A stretch of DNA of 14,518 nucleotides from Ureibacillus thermophilus. Its GTDB lineage: Bacteria > Bacillota > Bacilli > Bacillales_A > Planococcaceae. The notes under the pieces were generated by a model that worked only from the letters and a program-made list of their open reading frames with translations, made no database searches and was not told the origin of the DNA. This document shows positions 14,449 to 14,518 of this stretch, piece after piece. Numbering within the stretch: the stretch's first letter is position 1; each line of letters starts with the position of its first letter. Location of the stretch: the NCBI RefSeq assembly GCF_042657185.1, contig NZ_JBHSNN010000065.1. One strand, written 5' to 3'. The position numbers and the translations under genes were made by a program.

Positions 14449-14518
14449 GAGGCTGGGACAAATCTAAAAAAACATCATTTTCTCCAAGGAGAAAATGATG
14501 TTTTTTTGATATGTTATT
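14449..14518. repeat. Inverted copy of the 278-bp element, cut by window end
   Basis: These 70 bases are the exact reverse complement of 6185-6254. They include the GAGGCTGGGACA end and the long hairpin with CATCATTTTCTCC arms, which again can terminate transcription. The match runs to the last base, so the element continues outside the window, presumably into the GC-rich core. Confidence 0.9.

Overview
The window looks like the chromosome of a low-GC, S-layer-forming member of Bacillales, most likely a Lysinibacillus/Ureibacillus-type Planococcaceae. This is inferred from strong purine-rich ribosome binding sites, AT-rich codon use, a CsaB/SecA2/SlaP gene set, and the intergenic palindromic repeats. 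No rRNA or tRNA gene or CRISPR array was seen, so the genus is a guess.

Layout. (1) Positions 1-428 are the right end of an ISL3-type insertion sequence, cut by the window edge. A gene-poor stretch of about 540 bp follows. (2) Positions 976-4756 (+) are a tightly coupled three-gene operon with two ATGA stop/start overlaps: csaB (pyruvyl transferase for secondary cell wall polysaccharide), a GT4 glycosyltransferase, and a MurJ-family lipid flippase. It ends in terminator-like hairpins and a short tandem hairpin repeat. (3) Positions 5388-5960 (+) are a TetR-family regulator with a TTG start, preceded by an AT-rich region holding two inverted repeats. (4) Positions 5979-6256 are a 278-bp palindromic repeat element containing a bidirectional terminator. 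(5) Positions 6270-9535 (-) are secA2-slaP, the accessory Sec ATPase and the S-layer assembly protein, again with an ATGA overlap. (6) Positions 9569-10135 are an intergenic region with a 41-bp tandem repeat. (7) Positions 10136-11569 (-) are a secreted S41 C-terminal processing protease with a PDZ domain and a probable SbsA-like Ig tail. (8) Positions 11844-13175 (-) are a BrnQ branched-chain amino acid carrier with a good promoter and a CodY-like site. (9) Positions 13400-14305 (+) are a secreted LysM-NlpC/P60 cell-wall hydrolase. (10) From about 14392 to the end are further repeats, including a perfect 70-bp inverted copy of the element in (4).

How it fits together. Most of the window concerns the cell envelope. 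CsaB-type pyruvylation makes the wall polysaccharide a ligand for SLH domains. SecA2 and SlaP promote export of S-layer proteins. The protease and the LysM hydrolase are secreted proteins that act at or near the wall. No S-layer structural gene is visible here; it presumably lies elsewhere. Every protein family is recognisable. The less explained content lies in the intergenic repeats, the Ig-tailed protease, and the pairing of a MurJ paralogue with csaB.
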